A stretch of DNA of 64,000 nt from Puccinellia tenuiflora. Lineage: Eukaryota > Streptophyta > Magnoliopsida > Poales > Poaceae. The position numbers and the translations under genes are program-made. Positions 34,940 through 45,891 of the stretch are shown here, piece by piece. The stretch lies in the NCBI GenBank assembly GCA_012064385.1, contig QRDG01001747.1, forward strand, positions 194,335-258,334. The letters run 5' to 3'. The notes under the pieces are model-generated. The model saw nothing but the letters and a program-made list of their open reading frames with translations. It searched no databases and was not told where the DNA came from. Position 1 is the stretch's first letter; the number at the start of each line of letters is the position of its first letter.

Positions 34940-37900
34940 ATGGCGTCCGCCGCACGCGCTCTGGGCGCGCTCCTCCACAGAGCCTCGTCGCTGTCCTCCT
35001 CCGCCTCCGCTCTCAGGAGCGCCTTACTTCTCCACAGTAACCTCCCGCGTCCGATCCAATTCCATTCAGTCGAGTTGGGTCTTCCGAGTTCTGACTGTCT
35101 TTCTTTGGTGTCAACAGGAAATGGCTCTGCTGGCGGCGCCAGCTTGTTCCAGGGGCACCTGGGTAGGCGGAGGATTTGGACGTTCCAGCCGCTCTGTATG
35201 GGGCGGCGCTCCTGCAAGATCGCCGGGAGGAAGGTGATCTGTTGTTAGCATGCTCTTTTATATATGTCGCAGTGTTAACAGATTTAGGGGCAAATCGCTG
35301 TGCAATTTCCGGTTGCCTCTAGCTTCGCTGGAAGTGCATATATCGTGTGCGACCATGTTGTACTCTACAAAAGAATACTCCACAAGAATGTCCTTTTTTT
35401 TTTTTAGATAAAAGGCTTTAGGCCCTGCTTTAAATTAATAAAGCAAAACAAGAGTCTGCCATACAACGACCACCATACAACACACACGAGCTGGGCATCA
35501 CAGCTTAGCCTAAAACGCACACAAAGAGAAGGAAGGTTCCAACATGGGGCCGGCTCCCCTCAACAAACCGGAGCTAGATAACACACACAGCAGCAGCAAC
35601 ACATCTCACGAAGCACTACTAGGCGCGAGGGAAGCGTAGATGGCCCTAAGCTCGCCCGCCATCTCCAGGAGCGCCGCCTGATCCCGATCCTTGGATAATC
35701 TTGCCCAGCACTGTATGAACATCAACATTTTGAAGAGCAGATCAGCAGGATGGCGCAGCACTTTGTGTTCAATAGTCAATTTATTTCTTGTAAGCCACAG
35801 AGCCCAGAACATGGTGCAAACAATAATCCAGCATAGTCTACGGTGCTGCCCCAGCAGCGGTTGAAGAAGCGCATGGAACTGAGGAAAATTTGCCGGGGAC
35901 CAGTTGCACCCTAGCAACTGTCTCACAGCACTCCAACCAAATCTAGCTAAAGGGCAAGCAAATAAGATATGAGTCGCGTCCTCCACCCCGCCGCAAAGAG
36001 CACAATGGCCATCAGAGGGACCAAGCCTGTCTGCTAACTGCTTACCAGCTGGCAATCTATCAAGCGCAAGTTGCCACGAGAAGATTTTAATCTTAAGCGG
36101 GAGTCTGGCACCCCAAAGGTCCTTCGCATGGGCTACCGTCGCCCCTTGCGACAGTTGCCGATACATGGAGGCCACCGAGAAAACGCCCGAGGGCTCTAAT
36201 GCCCAAACTAACCTGTCTGGATCATCCTGAAGGGCCACCGAATCCACTAGAATGGTGAGAGCCTCCCAACTAGCGGCTCTCTCCCGGTCTAAGGTACGGC
36301 GGAAGACGATGCCCTCAGAGTTAGGCGCAAATGCCTCCGCCACGGAGATGGCAGGGTCGGAACAGATTTCGAACAGGCGGGGGAAGAGACGGGAGAGGGG
36401 ACCGTCCCCGATCCACCAATCAGACCAGAACAGCGTCCGGACGCCGTTGCCAACCACATGGCGCGCACCCAGTCTGAAGAGCGCCTTGATTTGTGCAGAG
36501 AGCGCCAAAAAGGGGAGCCCCCGGAAGCCGGGCTCGCAAGGAAGTTGTTCGCCTCTGGGTACTTAGCTTTAACTATCAGATGCCAGATAGAGCCGTCCTC
36601 TTGATACAGTTTCCAAATCCATTTTAACATCAGCGCCGTGTTCATCGTCTTAGTGTTAACCAGGCCCAGACCGCCACACTCCATTGGTCTACAAACTGCT
36701 GGCCAGTTCAGCCAGTGGTACTTTCGAGAGGGACCCGATCCCTCCCAAAAGAACCTGGCCCGGATCGAGTCTAATTTGGCGTGCACCCCATCCTGCAGAA
36801 GGAACAAGCCCATGACGTAGGTTGGGAGCGCGTCAAGGCATGAGTTGGTAAGGATAAACCTTCCACCCGAGGAAAGCAGCCTACCCATCCACACCTCAAC
36901 CTTGGCAGCCAACTTATTGACGAGGTAGTTCCATTGTTCCACCGTGAGTTTGCGATCCGAAATGGGGATGCCCAGATAAAGAAAGGGGAAACATCCCAGC
37001 TTACAGTTAAGCATGTTGGCCACCCTCTGCTGTTCCTGAACGCCCTCGTTCAGGATGATGGCCTCACTCTTATGGAAGTTTATCTTGAGGCCGGACATCT
37101 CCTCAAAGCAAAGAAGCAGGAATTTCAGATTGGCAATAGAAATGTCGTCGTTCTGAATAAGGATGAGGGTGTCGTCCGCGTATTGGAGGTGGGTGATACC
37201 CCCAGGCACCAAGTGAGGGACCACCCCTTTAATATGCCCTGCAGCCCCTGCTGCCGTGAGCATGGCCGACAAGGCCTCGACGACAAAATTGAAAAGCAGA
37301 GGAGAGAGGGGGTCCCCCTGTCTAACTCCTCGTTTATTCCGGAAGAAAGGACCCATTTCCCCGTTGATTGAGATAGCCGTCTGCCCCCCGGCGACGAGCT
37401 GCTGAATTCTATGGATGTATCCTGCGTCGAACCCTTTTCGACGAAGGACCTCAATGAGAAATGACCAGTTTACCCTATCGTACGCCTTCTCGAAGTCGAT
37501 CTTGAAGAGAATCCCGCCCTGATTTTTGGTTTTGAGTTCATGGACGATTTCGATGAGGGCCAACGCCTTCTCGAATGTCCTATTTCAGTCGTCTCTAACT
37601 TAGTTATGAGCCTGTGATGCTAATTTTAATGTGCATTGTACAAACACACATGCTAACAGGATTAAAAGGAGCACCATTTGTTTGCTTGCTAAATGTAGTT
37701 AGTTATCTTTAGCCTGTTAACACATATTCTTACACCAGCTGTTTCTTTGGCCCAGGGTGCCCAGAATCTGAAAAAGATGAAGCGCAACAGCAAAATTGGA
37801 AAAGAAATCGTTGCTGCGTAGGTGTTGTGGGCCCTGTGAGCTTGTATTTCCCACAAATGTCATTGCCCCAGCTTGGTATTTTATAGATCTAATAACTTGT

Positions 37901-40900
37901 GGTATCTGGGTTTAGTCCAACATAATGTATTCCGCTAATATGTGTCATCGAGTATCATGATGTGTTTTACTTGTAGATGTCTTGTTAGTTGTTAGGTGTA
38001 TTACTATTGTGTGCTGTGATTGGCCATTACCTCCTCATTACTTATAAGACTGAAGAACATCACTAGTCCTTATTCTTTTGACCAAAATATCTTAAAAATA
38101 TATTCGAAATGGCACAGTAAGATCAAGTAGTATAATATATTTTTGACTATTCTGACTCTTTATGTATTCATATGGATGTCTTGCAGCATCAAAAAGGGTG
38201 GCCCAAGTCCTTCATCCAACACAGCTTTAGCGGCAATACTAGAGAAAGTAAAAGAGCTGGATGTCCCCAAGGAAATTGTTGAGCGTAACATCAAAAGAGC
38301 TTCAGAAAAGGGCCAGGATACTTACACAGAAAAGGTTTATGAGGTACAATTCTATGTCACTAGTTTAATGTGACACTTTGTCATTATGTTCTCATTTGGC
38401 AGTATGATATATGATGTTGATGGGCAGTACTATTTTTACATGTAAAAAATTAATTGGTAGGTGCAGATCTGAGGTAGAATTGTGTTCAGGAGTTAATAAG
38501 TCTGCACAACATTTTTTGTTTTGTAAGAAAATTAAGTGATGAAGTATTTCAACAGGTTTATGGTTTTGGTGGAGTAAGTATGGTTGTTGAGGTCCTTACA
38601 GACAAAATTACAAGATCTATTGCGGATATTAGAAATGTTGTAAAGGACTGTGGAGCAAAATTGGCTGATCCTGGGTCTGTTACATTCAGATTCAGACAAG
38701 CTCGTGTGGTTAACATAAAAGTTACAGATGCTGATAAGGACCAAATACTTTCTGTTGCTTTGGATGCTGGTGCTGATGATGTTATTGAACCAAATTTTGA
38801 TGATGACGATGATGACTCTGAAGATGGCATAGAAAGGTACCCAACTGATATCAATTGGAAATGTAAAGTTCCCACCTATTGAATTTGATCTTCATTTCCA
38901 TAGTATTTTACAACTGGTAAATTTTACACGAGTTAGATGTTGTCTGCTGTCGTAACTTTCATAAAGCACTGCATATAGATAAGTTATGTTTAAAATCAGA
39001 GAACTCCATATGATATTCCTGATTCTGTAGTTTCTAGTTCACTGCTTTCAGCCACAAATGTCTCTTCAGAGATTGCTCTTACAATTGCTGTCTCCCAGGT
39101 TTTACAAGATAGTTACTACATCAGAAAACTACCCTGTTGTGCTATCAAAGCTACAAGAGGAAGGACTAAAATTTGAAACGGATAACGGTTATGAACTGCT
39201 GCCTCTCAATCCGGTTGAGGTATTCGGTTTTCCTTTTACTGTGGTCAAGTCTGCACGAGTTATAAATTATTGAATGAATGCTACCACATGTTTCTCTTTT
39301 TGTACCACACGTTTCTCCAAAAAAAACTTAATGTTCCATCCATATTTTTAAGTAATTCATAGATCACTACAGTTTGCTACTCCCTCCGATCCAAAATAAG
39401 TGTCGGTGGTTTGGTAGGATCGACTACCCTACCCGGTCTAGGACGGAGGTTATAGGGGAAGGAGGAGACGGTGAGCTGGGGAAGGCGAGGACGGCGGCGG
39501 CGCTGAGGCGCCGTCGTGCGAGCTAGGAGAGGCGGCGGCGACAGAGGAAGGCGGCGGCTAGGGCTAGGATCCGACTCCTTGAGGAGTCGGGCAACAAATA
39601 TTATGTTTATTGCTTAATTTCTGAAATCCGATTACAACTCTATTATATAATGGAAATAGATAATTGGGCTAAGCCCCTAACTAGGCCTGGCCGGTGGGCC
39701 TACGGCGGTGGTAGACTAGGCCGGTCATAACATCTCTCCCCGCCTGCGCAAACAGCTCGTCCTCGAGCTGGTAATCTGGATAGTGCTGCTGGAACTCGGC
39801 ACGCGGCTCCCATGTGGCCTCCTCCTCTGGAAGACCCTCCCACTGCACCAGCAAGTGCCAGACATCGCGACGCAGCTGAGCGCGCAGCACCTTGGCCGGA
39901 CTGGGAAGCAGGCGTCCATCGGCTGTCGGAGGTAGCGGCGGCGTGACGGTCGGTGGCGTTCCACGATAGGGCTTGAGCAGCCCCACATGGAAGACGTCGT
40001 GGATGCGCGCCCCGGCTGGCAGCTGAAGACGATAAGCCAGGGTCCCAACCCGCTCCAAGATGATGAAGGGTCCGGCGTAGCGAGGACCGAGCTTGCGCCT
40101 AGCTCGTGGATCCAAGGACTGGTGTGACCGGTGCAAGAGGCGCAGCCACACCCAATCCCCCACCGCATACTCCACATTGCGATGGTGGCCATCATAGTAG
40201 TGCTTGGCGATCTGCTGGGCCTGAACTAGACGCTGCCGCACCTCGGCAAGCATCTCATCACGGGTATGGAGGAGCTCGCCAGCCACCTCCGTCCGTGCAG
40301 CCGCCGGACCAACCAGCAGGATAGGCGGTGGCGGCCGGCCGTAAACCACCTCAAATGGCGTGGCACGTAGAGCGGAGTGGTAGGAGGTGTTGTAGCAATA
40401 CTCCGCCCACGAGAGCCAATCCACCCAAGCACGAGGACGATCACCTGTAACACAGCGCAAATACATGGCGATCACCTTGTTGACCACCTCGGATTGGCCG
40501 TCCGTCTGGGGATGGAACGCCGTGCTGAACCGAAGCTTGACCCCCGCCATGCGAAAGAGGTCGCGCCAGACGTGTCCCGTGAACACCGGGTCCCGATCAC
40601 AGACAATCGAGGAGGGAAACCCGTGCAAACGGACAATGCCGTCGAAGAACGCACGGGCCACCGAGGCGGCGGTGTAGGGGTGGCCGAGCGCGATGAAGTG
40701 GGCGTACTTGGAGAAGCGGTCGACCACCGTGAGGATGATGGACTTGCCACCCACCTTAGGGAGGCCCTCAATGAAGTCCATGGAGATGTCGGCCCACACC
40801 TGCGAGGGCACGTCAAGCGGCTGTAACACGCCAGCCGGTCGTAGGGTCTCCGTCTTGTTGCGCTGACATGTCTCGCAGGAACGCACCCACTCCTGGACCA

Positions 40901-43900
40901 TGGCGCGATCCCCGAGGATGTAGAAGTCGGCGCGAAGACGATGGAGTGTCTTTTGGACACCCTCATGGCCCGCCGAGTGAGCCATTAGCAGCACCTGGTG
41001 ACGGAGATCGTCGTGGTCGGGCACAAACACCCGGCGCCCATGGAGCAGCAGGCCATCGACCCAGCGCCACGGGTCGTCGAGTTCGCCCCCGTCAAGCTGC
41101 TGCCGCAACAGCTGGGCATCCGGCGCGGTCGCGGTGGCCTGACGGATGAGGTCGAAGAGGGCGAAGGAGGGGCCCGAGCGGATGCACATGAGCCGCCCCT
41201 CAGTGGCGACGTCGGCGGTGGCGGCCTCCGCAGAGACGGCTGGGGAGTCGCGGCGTGAGAGGGCGTCGGCCACGGTGTTGAGACGCCCAGGGCGATACTC
41301 AACCGTGAAGTCGAAGCCGAAGAGCTTGCTGATCCACTGATGTTGTGGCACCGTCGACAAGCGCTGGTCCAGGAGGAACTTGAGGCTGTAGTGGTCGGTT
41401 CGTACGCAGAACGAGCGACCCCACAGATATGGCCGCCAATGCCGCACAGCCTGGACCAAGCCGATCAGCTCCTGCTCGTACGCTGCGAGCTTGAGATGAC
41501 GAGAAGCGAACGGACGGCTGAAGTAAGCCAGCGGCCCGGCGCCCTGGTGCAGGACGGCGCCGAACCCCGTGCCCGACGCGTCGCAGTCAACGAAGAACGG
41601 CCGGTCGAAGTCCGGCATCTGCAACACGGGGCCCGTCGTGAGGGCCCCCTTCAGGGCCTCGAACGCCGCGGTAGCCTCCTCATCCCAGGCGAAGGCATCG
41701 CGACGAAGAAGGCGCGTGAGTGGCGAGGCGATGAGGCCGAAGTCCCGGATGAACTTCCGGTAGTACCCGGCGAGGCCCAAGAAACCACGGAGGGCACGCG
41801 GAGAGTGCGGCGTCGGCCAGGCCGCGACAGCCGCGACCTTGTCCGCGTCCATGGCGACGCCGTCGGCGGTGATGACGTGGCCGAGGTAGGCCACAGAGGT
41901 CGTCCCGAACGAGCACTTCGAGCGCTTAAGGTGGAGGCGATGCGCTCGAAGCTCGTTGAAGATGATGGCGATGTGCTGGAGGTGCTCGGCCCACGACGTG
42001 GTGTAGATTAGTATGTCATCAAAAAATACAAGCACAAACCGGCGAAGGTACGGACGGAGGACGTCGTTCATGAGGGCCTGAAATGTCGCCGGCGCGTTGG
42101 TGAGGCCGAAAGGCATCACCACGAACTCAAAGTGGCCATGGTGTGTCCGGAATGCCGTCTTGGCGATGTCCTCCGGGTGCATGCGCACCTGGTGATAGCC
42201 CGACCGTAGATCGAGCTTGGTGAAGAACCGCGCCCCGTGGAGCTCGTCGAAAAGCTCGTCGACCACCGGGATTGGAAACTTGTCCTTGAGGGTTAGGGCG
42301 TTGAGGGTGCGGTAGTCGATGCAGAAGCGCCACGTGCCGTCCGATTTACGAACAAGCAACACCGGCGCCGAGAACGGCGACGTGGAGATCCTGATGATGC
42401 CCGCAGCAAGCATGAGCGCGCACTGACGCTCCAACTCGTCCTTCTGCAGCTGAGGGTAGCGGTATGGGCGCACCGCGACGGGCGCCGATCCCGGCAGGAG
42501 GTGGACGCGGTGATCGCACGCTCGCGGGGGCGGCAGCCCGTGCGGCTCCTCGAAGATATCGCCGTGCTGCTGCAGGAGGTGGGTGAGCAGGGGGTGCTCG
42601 GTGTCGTCGTCCCCGGAGATGAGCTGCAGCTGAGGTGCTGGAGTGGCGCCTCCGATGCCCTCCCAACGGATGCGGCGTCCCTGGCGCCAGAACGTCATTG
42701 TTAGGGCGTCGAAGTCCCAAAGTATGGGGCCAAGCGTCCGAAGAAAATCGACGCCGAGAATGAAGTCGAAGCACCCCAAGTCAATGCCGGCGCATGTGAT
42801 GGTGAAGCGCTCGTCGCCGATGGAGAGGGGCACGTGCTGCGCCAAGCCGTGGCAGTGGAGGCGCTCACCGTTGGCTACGGTCACGCGTAGGTGGTCTCCC
42901 CCGGTTGGCTGGAGGGCGAGGCGGCGCATGGTCCCGGCAGGTAGGAAGTTATGAGTGGAGCCCGTGTCCAACAGCGCCACCAGCGTCTCGCCGTGAATCG
43001 TCACCGGCAGGAGCATCATGCGCTCGTGGCGGAGGCCGGCCAGTGCGTGAAGCGAGACAACGAACGCCTTGCCGTCTGCGGGGGGCGGCTCGGCCGGTTC
43101 CAGTGCGGCGGCCACCTCGGGTGGCTCGACCACGTCGTCCGCGGCGACCGTCTCGAGATAGAAGAGGCGCGGGCACACGTGGCCGGGCGTATACGGCTCG
43201 TCGCAGTTGAAGCAAAGTCCGAGGCGGCGACGCTCGAGCTGCTCCGCCGGAGTGAGGCGGCGGAAGGTGCGAGTAGCCGCGGGAGCGGGGTTCGCGGGGC
43301 CGGCCGGAGCGGGGCGGGTGGCGGGCGCGGCCGTCGGGGGTGGACGAGTGGTACGACCGCCACGGCCCGGGGTCGTCGGCTGTGCTGCCTGCGCGCGACA
43401 CTCGTAGGCACGTGCGTAGTGCATCGCCGTCTGGAGGTCCTGCGGTGCCTGGAGCTCCACGTCCACGCGGATGTGGTCGGGGAGGCCGCCGATGAAGAGC
43501 TCGGCGCGCTGCCGTCCCGTCACCCCGGGCGCGTGGCACGCGAGGGCCTGGAAGCGTTCGGCGAAGTCCTGCACCGTGGTGGTGAAGGGTAGACGCCCGA
43601 GCTCCGCGAGACGACTGCCGCGAATCGGTGGCCCGAAGCGGAGGAGGCAGAGCTCGCGGAAGCGATCCCATGGGGGCATGCCGCCCTCGTCCTGCTCGAG
43701 GGAATAGTACCATGTCTGGGCGGCGCCCCGGAGGTGGTACGAGGCGAGCCACGTCCGGTCGGATGCGAGGGTACGCTGCCCGCGGAAGAACTGCTCGCAC
43801 TGGTTTAGCCAGTTGAGCGGGTCCCCCACGCCGTCGTACGTGGCGAACTCAATCTTGGCGTAGCGCGGGGGTGTCGGTGCTGCGGCGCCGTGGCCCGGAG

Positions 43901-45250
43901 AATCCGCGCGGCCGGTGTAGGTCTCCGTGAAACGGTTGTAGGCCGGCTGCGGGAAGGAGGGCAGGGACGGCTCCCCGGCGGTTGTGTAGACGGGGGGAGG
44001 CAGCGACGCCCGCGTGTAGCTCGAGGAGACGTCGGTGGCCGTCAACCACGCCGGTAGGGGCGACGGCGACGGTGGGAACGACACCTGCTGGATGGGGACG
44101 CCTTGGGGGACGGTGCTGGGGACCGGCTGCCATGGCGTCCACGGCAACGAGACGGTCGGCACCGGGGCGGACACGCCCTGGAGAGGCTGAAACGTGGAGG
44201 GCGCGGCCAGCGCGGACGCGACCGGCGATGGCGGCGGTTCGGGGCCCCGCGGCCCCTGCAGGAAGAGGCGGATGCCGTGTACCGCGGTGGCGAGATCGCG
44301 GATGGCGTTGGAGACCTCCTGCTGCGAGAGCAGGGGGGCGGCGGTGGTGGCGTCCGCCATTGAGGCCGCGACGCCCGTGGAGGGCGGCGGCTGCGATTGG
44401 AGCGGCGGTGAGGTGGAGGGTGGGAACGGCGGTGAGGTGGTGGTGATCGGAGAAGACGACATGACCGAACAAGGACAATCTGATACCAAATTGGTAGGAT
44501 CGACTACCCTACCCGGTCTAGGACGGAGGTTATAGGGGAAGGAGGAGACGGTGAGCTGGGGAAGGCGAGGACGGCGGCGGCGCTGGGGAGCCGTCGTGCG
44601 AGCTAGGAGAGGCGGCGGCGACAGAGGAAGGCGGCGGCTAGGGCTAGGATCCGACTCCTTGAGGAGTCGGGCAACAAATATTATGTTTATTGCTTAATTT
44701 CTGAAATCCGATTACAACTCTATTATATAATGGAAATAGATAATTGGGCTAAGCCCCTAACTAGGCCTGGCCGGTGGGCCTACGGCGGTGGTAGACTAGG
44801 CCGGTCATAACAAGTTTAGTACAAATGTACTATATCTGTATGATGTGCTCCCAACTTCCAAATGGTGCAGCTGCTCATTGTCTCATTGATATAAGTTGAA
44901 TTATGTTGGGTTAAGATCTGATAACTTATGTAGAAAACATAACTACTGCATCTTTATGAGTTGTTCCAGTTATCGGCACACTAGGTTTACCGTATCATCC
45001 AGTCAAGTTTCAGTATGGCACACCTCGAGTGAGATAAAACATGCCTCATAGCAACTCATAGAACAGTGTACCATGCTATCCGTGTTAGTCACATTCGATC
45101 GTCATTGCATTCCATGAGTATAATAACTTCGTACTCATTTTCACGTTGTTGTCGCAGGTAGATGACGAGGCCATGGACCTAAACAAGGACCTTGTATTGA
45201 AGTTGCTCGAACTCGATGATGTCGATGCTGTCTACACGGACCAAAAGTGA
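34940..45250 (+). CDS. YebC/TACO1-family protein, organelle-targeted (TE-expanded introns)
   Basis: The YebC/TACO1 family includes bacterial regulators and the mitochondrial TACO1 translational activator. Plant members carry transit peptides. Exons read: 34940-35036, 35118-35233, 37756-37817, 38187-38343, 38556-38836, 39099-39219 and 45158-45250. All introns are GT-AG and phases match, giving 927 nt (308 aa). The N-terminus (MASAARALGALLHRASSLSS) is Ser/Ala/Arg-rich, fitting a plastid or mitochondrial presequence. Family features: GRRSCKIAGRK, then KRNSKIGKEIVAAIKKGG across exons 3-4, VPKEIVERNIKRASEKG, and an Asp-rich segment before the last domain. The 81-nt first intron (35037-35117) is also open in frame, so retention is possible. 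Intron 2 contains a LINE and intron 6 a Reina-type retrotransposon, both antisense. No coding lesion was found. Confidence 0.9.
35386..37581 (-). mobile_element. 5'-truncated LINE in YebC/TACO1 intron 2
   Basis: The duplicated target GAATGTCCT is present at 35386-35394 and 37573-37581. The body 35395-37572 ends on the minus strand with a run of A directly before the left duplication. Only about 2.18 kb of the element remains. It starts inside the reverse transcriptase, as expected from incomplete reverse transcription. Confidence 0.9.
35606..37572 (-). pseudogene. LINE reverse transcriptase and zf-RVT region
   Basis: The N-terminal endonuclease is missing. The frame from 37563 begins within the RT (ILFKIDFEKAYDRVNW, fingers/palm), then RGVRQGDPLSPLLFN and the catalytic YADD (THLQYADDTLIL). 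After a frameshift near 36490 the frame resumes as GNGVRTLFWSDWWIGDGPL and a zf-RVT domain (LWGARLPLKIKIFSW; CALCGGVEDATHILFACP), ending at 35606. It belongs to an L1-like plant LINE. It cannot produce a functional protein. Confidence 0.9.
39361..39411. mobile_element. Left part of a Stowaway-like MITE, split by the Reina element
   Basis: tactccctccgatccaaaat (39379-39398) followed by aagtgtcggtggttt is a typical Stowaway terminus. The sequence resumes beyond the retrotransposon at 44813 with agtttagtacaaatgtac, the usual continuation of such MITEs. The right terminus of the MITE is not recognisable. Confidence 0.5.
39412..39732 (-). repeat. Reina-type 3' LTR
   Basis: Read on the minus strand: TGTTATGACC...CCTACCA. 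The gag-pol stop codon (39681-39683) lies inside this LTR. A purine-rich tract (gcaggcggggagaga) directly precedes it. Confidence 0.95.
39681..44462 (-). CDS. Reina-type gag-pol polyprotein, 1593 aa, uninterrupted
   Basis: ATG 44462 (MSSSPITTTSPPFPP) lies 17 nt inside the primer-binding site. One open frame encodes, in order: the Gag core (about 205-340), a CCHC zinc knuckle CFNCDEPYTPGHVC (about 415), aspartic protease ALLDTGSTHNF (about 500), reverse transcriptase with VFFDDILIY (about 814), RNase H, integrase with an HHCC head (HEGVQ...CETCQRNK, about 1167-1210) and catalytic core, and a C-terminal chromodomain (WHLLVQWEGLPEEEATWEP, about 1537). No stop or frameshift was found, so this copy may be autonomous. 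It is about 1.6 times as GC-rich as the surrounding intron. Confidence 0.95.
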   Translation of the reverse strand: MSSSPITTTSPPFPPSTSPPLQSQPPPSTGVAASMADATTAAPLLSQQEVSNAIRDLATAVHGIRLFLQGPRGPEPPPSPVASALAAPSTFQPLQGVSAPVPTVSLPWTPWQPVPSTVPQGVPIQQVSFPPSPSPLPAWLTATDVSSSYTRASLPPPVYTTAGEPSLPSFPQPAYNRFTETYTGRADSPGHGAAAPTPPRYAKIEFATYDGVGDPLNWLNQCEQFFRGQRTLASDRTWLASYHLRGAAQTWYYSLEQDEGGMPPWDRFRELCLLRFGPPIRGSRLAELGRLPFTTTVQDFAERFQALACHAPGVTGRQRAELFIGGLPDHIRVDVELQAPQDLQTAMHYARAYECRAQAAQPTTPGRGGRTTRPPPTAAPATRPAPAGPANPAPAATRTFRRLTPAEQLERRRLGLCFNCDEPYTPGHVCPRLFYLETVAADDVVEPPEVAAALEPAEPPPADGKAFVVSLHALAGLRHERMMLLPVTIHGETLVALLDTGSTHNFLPAGTMRRLALQPTGGDHLRVTVANGERLHCHGLAQHVPLSIGDERFTITCAGIDLGCFDFILGVDFLRTLGPILWDFDALTMTFWRQGRRIRWEGIGGATPAPQLQLISGDDDTEHPLLTHLLQQHGDIFEEPHGLPPPRACDHRVHLLPGSAPVAVRPYRYPQLQKDELERQCALMLAAGIIRISTSPFSAPVLLVRKSDGTWRFCIDYRTLNALTLKDKFPIPVVDELFDELHGARFFTKLDLRSGYHQVRMHPEDIAKTAFRTHHGHFEFVVMPFGLTNAPATFQALMNDVLRPYLRRFVLVFFDDILIYTTSWAEHLQHIAIIFNELRAHRLHLKRSKCSFGTTSVAYLGHVITADGVAMDADKVAAVAAWPTPHSPRALRGFLGLAGYYRKFIRDFGLIASPLTRLLRRDAFAWDEEATAAFEALKGALTTGPVLQMPDFDRPFFVDCDASGTGFGAVLHQGAGPLAYFSRPFASRHLKLAAYEQELIGLVQAVRHWRPYLWGRSFCVRTDHYSLKFLLDQRLSTVPQHQWISKLFGFDFTVEYRPGRLNTVADALSRRDSPAVSAEAATADVATEGRLMCIRSGPSFALFDLIRQATATAPDAQLLRQQLDGGELDDPWRWVDGLLLHGRRVFVPDHDDLRHQVLLMAHSAGHEGVQKTLHRLRADFYILGDRAMVQEWVRSCETCQRNKTETLRPAGVLQPLDVPSQVWADISMDFIEGLPKVGGKSIILTVVDRFSKYAHFIALGHPYTAASVARAFFDGIVRLHGFPSSIVCDRDPVFTGHVWRDLFRMAGVKLRFSTAFHPQTDGQSEVVNKVIAMYLRCVTGDRPRAWVDWLSWAEYCYNTSYHSALRATPFEVVYGRPPPPILLVGPAAARTEVAGELLHTRDEMLAEVRQRLVQAQQIAKHYYDGHHRNVEYAVGDWVWLRLLHRSHQSLDPRARRKLGPRYAGPFIILERVGTLAYRLQLPAGARIHDVFHVGLLKPYRGTPPTVTPPLPPTADGRLLPSPAKVLRAQLRRDVWHLLVQWEGLPEEEATWEPRAEFQQHYPDYQLEDELFAQAGRDVMTGLVYHRRRPTGQA
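44492..44812 (-). repeat. Reina-type 5' LTR
   Basis: Direct repeat of 39412-39732 with two mismatches. It contains a TATA-like attatataatgg that could serve as the LTR promoter. Confidence 0.95.
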
Positions 45251-45891
45251 GTGTTGGGTCTGAACTGCGGGCTCTCAACTCTCAAGACGCTGTCCAACTA
45301 CTCCCCGTCGGCTGTCGCGTAGGGCATGTTTGCAGTTTAGTAGCATCCCTTCAGATTTCCGTGTCAGCGTGGATGGCACTGCTTATGTAGCCTGCTTACT
45401 CTCAGCATCGTTAGTTCGAAAATGGAAGTTAACCATATGGCCTTTTTCTTTTGGGGTACCTACCCTGCATTCTGGCATCTCGTTCTCAAAGCTTTACCTT
45501 ATATTTTGTGCCCTGCGTTCTCTCCACTGTCAATTCTAGACACACGAGTCAATGTGGTTGTAAGCAATACAAATAAACAACACTGACATAATGTATGGGT
45601 GTTGACGGTGATTATACAAAAAATCGATTGTAGAAATCCGCATGGATGTCCATTTGTCCATGATGTTTTTAAACATTCAAGTATACATATCTCTAGATTT
45701 GATAAGTCGTAGTTTTTTCCTCCTGATCTGTTGCGAGTTGGACCTTGTATTTTACTTCTGCTATACACAAAGCTAAGCAAAAATTCCTTGCACTCCTAGC
45801 TTTGTCTTCTCAATCACATCTTCAGATTTTAACATATATTTTCTATTTGTATACCTTTGTCTTTGTATCAACACATATTTTATGTGTATTT
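45251..45891 (+). other. Probable 3' UTR of the YebC/TACO1 gene and spacer
   Basis: No ORF of note. aataaa-type sequence (acaaataaacaac, about 45570) could serve in polyadenylation of the upstream gene. It ends at the Copia LTR. Confidence 0.4.

Larger units (their letters stand above)
39412..44812 (-). mobile_element. Intact Reina-type chromovirus (Ty3/Gypsy), 5.4 kb
   Basis: LTRs of 321 bp (39412-39732 and 44492-44812) begin TG and end CA. They differ at only two positions, both in the gcgctg[ag]gg[ca] stretch. A primer-binding site for tRNA-iMet (tctgatacca on plus, 44479-44488) and a purine tract next to 39732 are present, and the single gag-pol frame is intact. Small size, short LTRs and a C-terminal chromodomain fit the Reina clade. 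Target duplication is short and imperfect (GGTT/AGTT). It sits antisense in the last intron of the YebC/TACO1 gene. Confidence 0.93.

Noticed and set aside
43816..44478. Additional ORFs in the Reina gag region on both strands
   Set aside because: They are GC-driven shadows of the continuous gag-pol frame.
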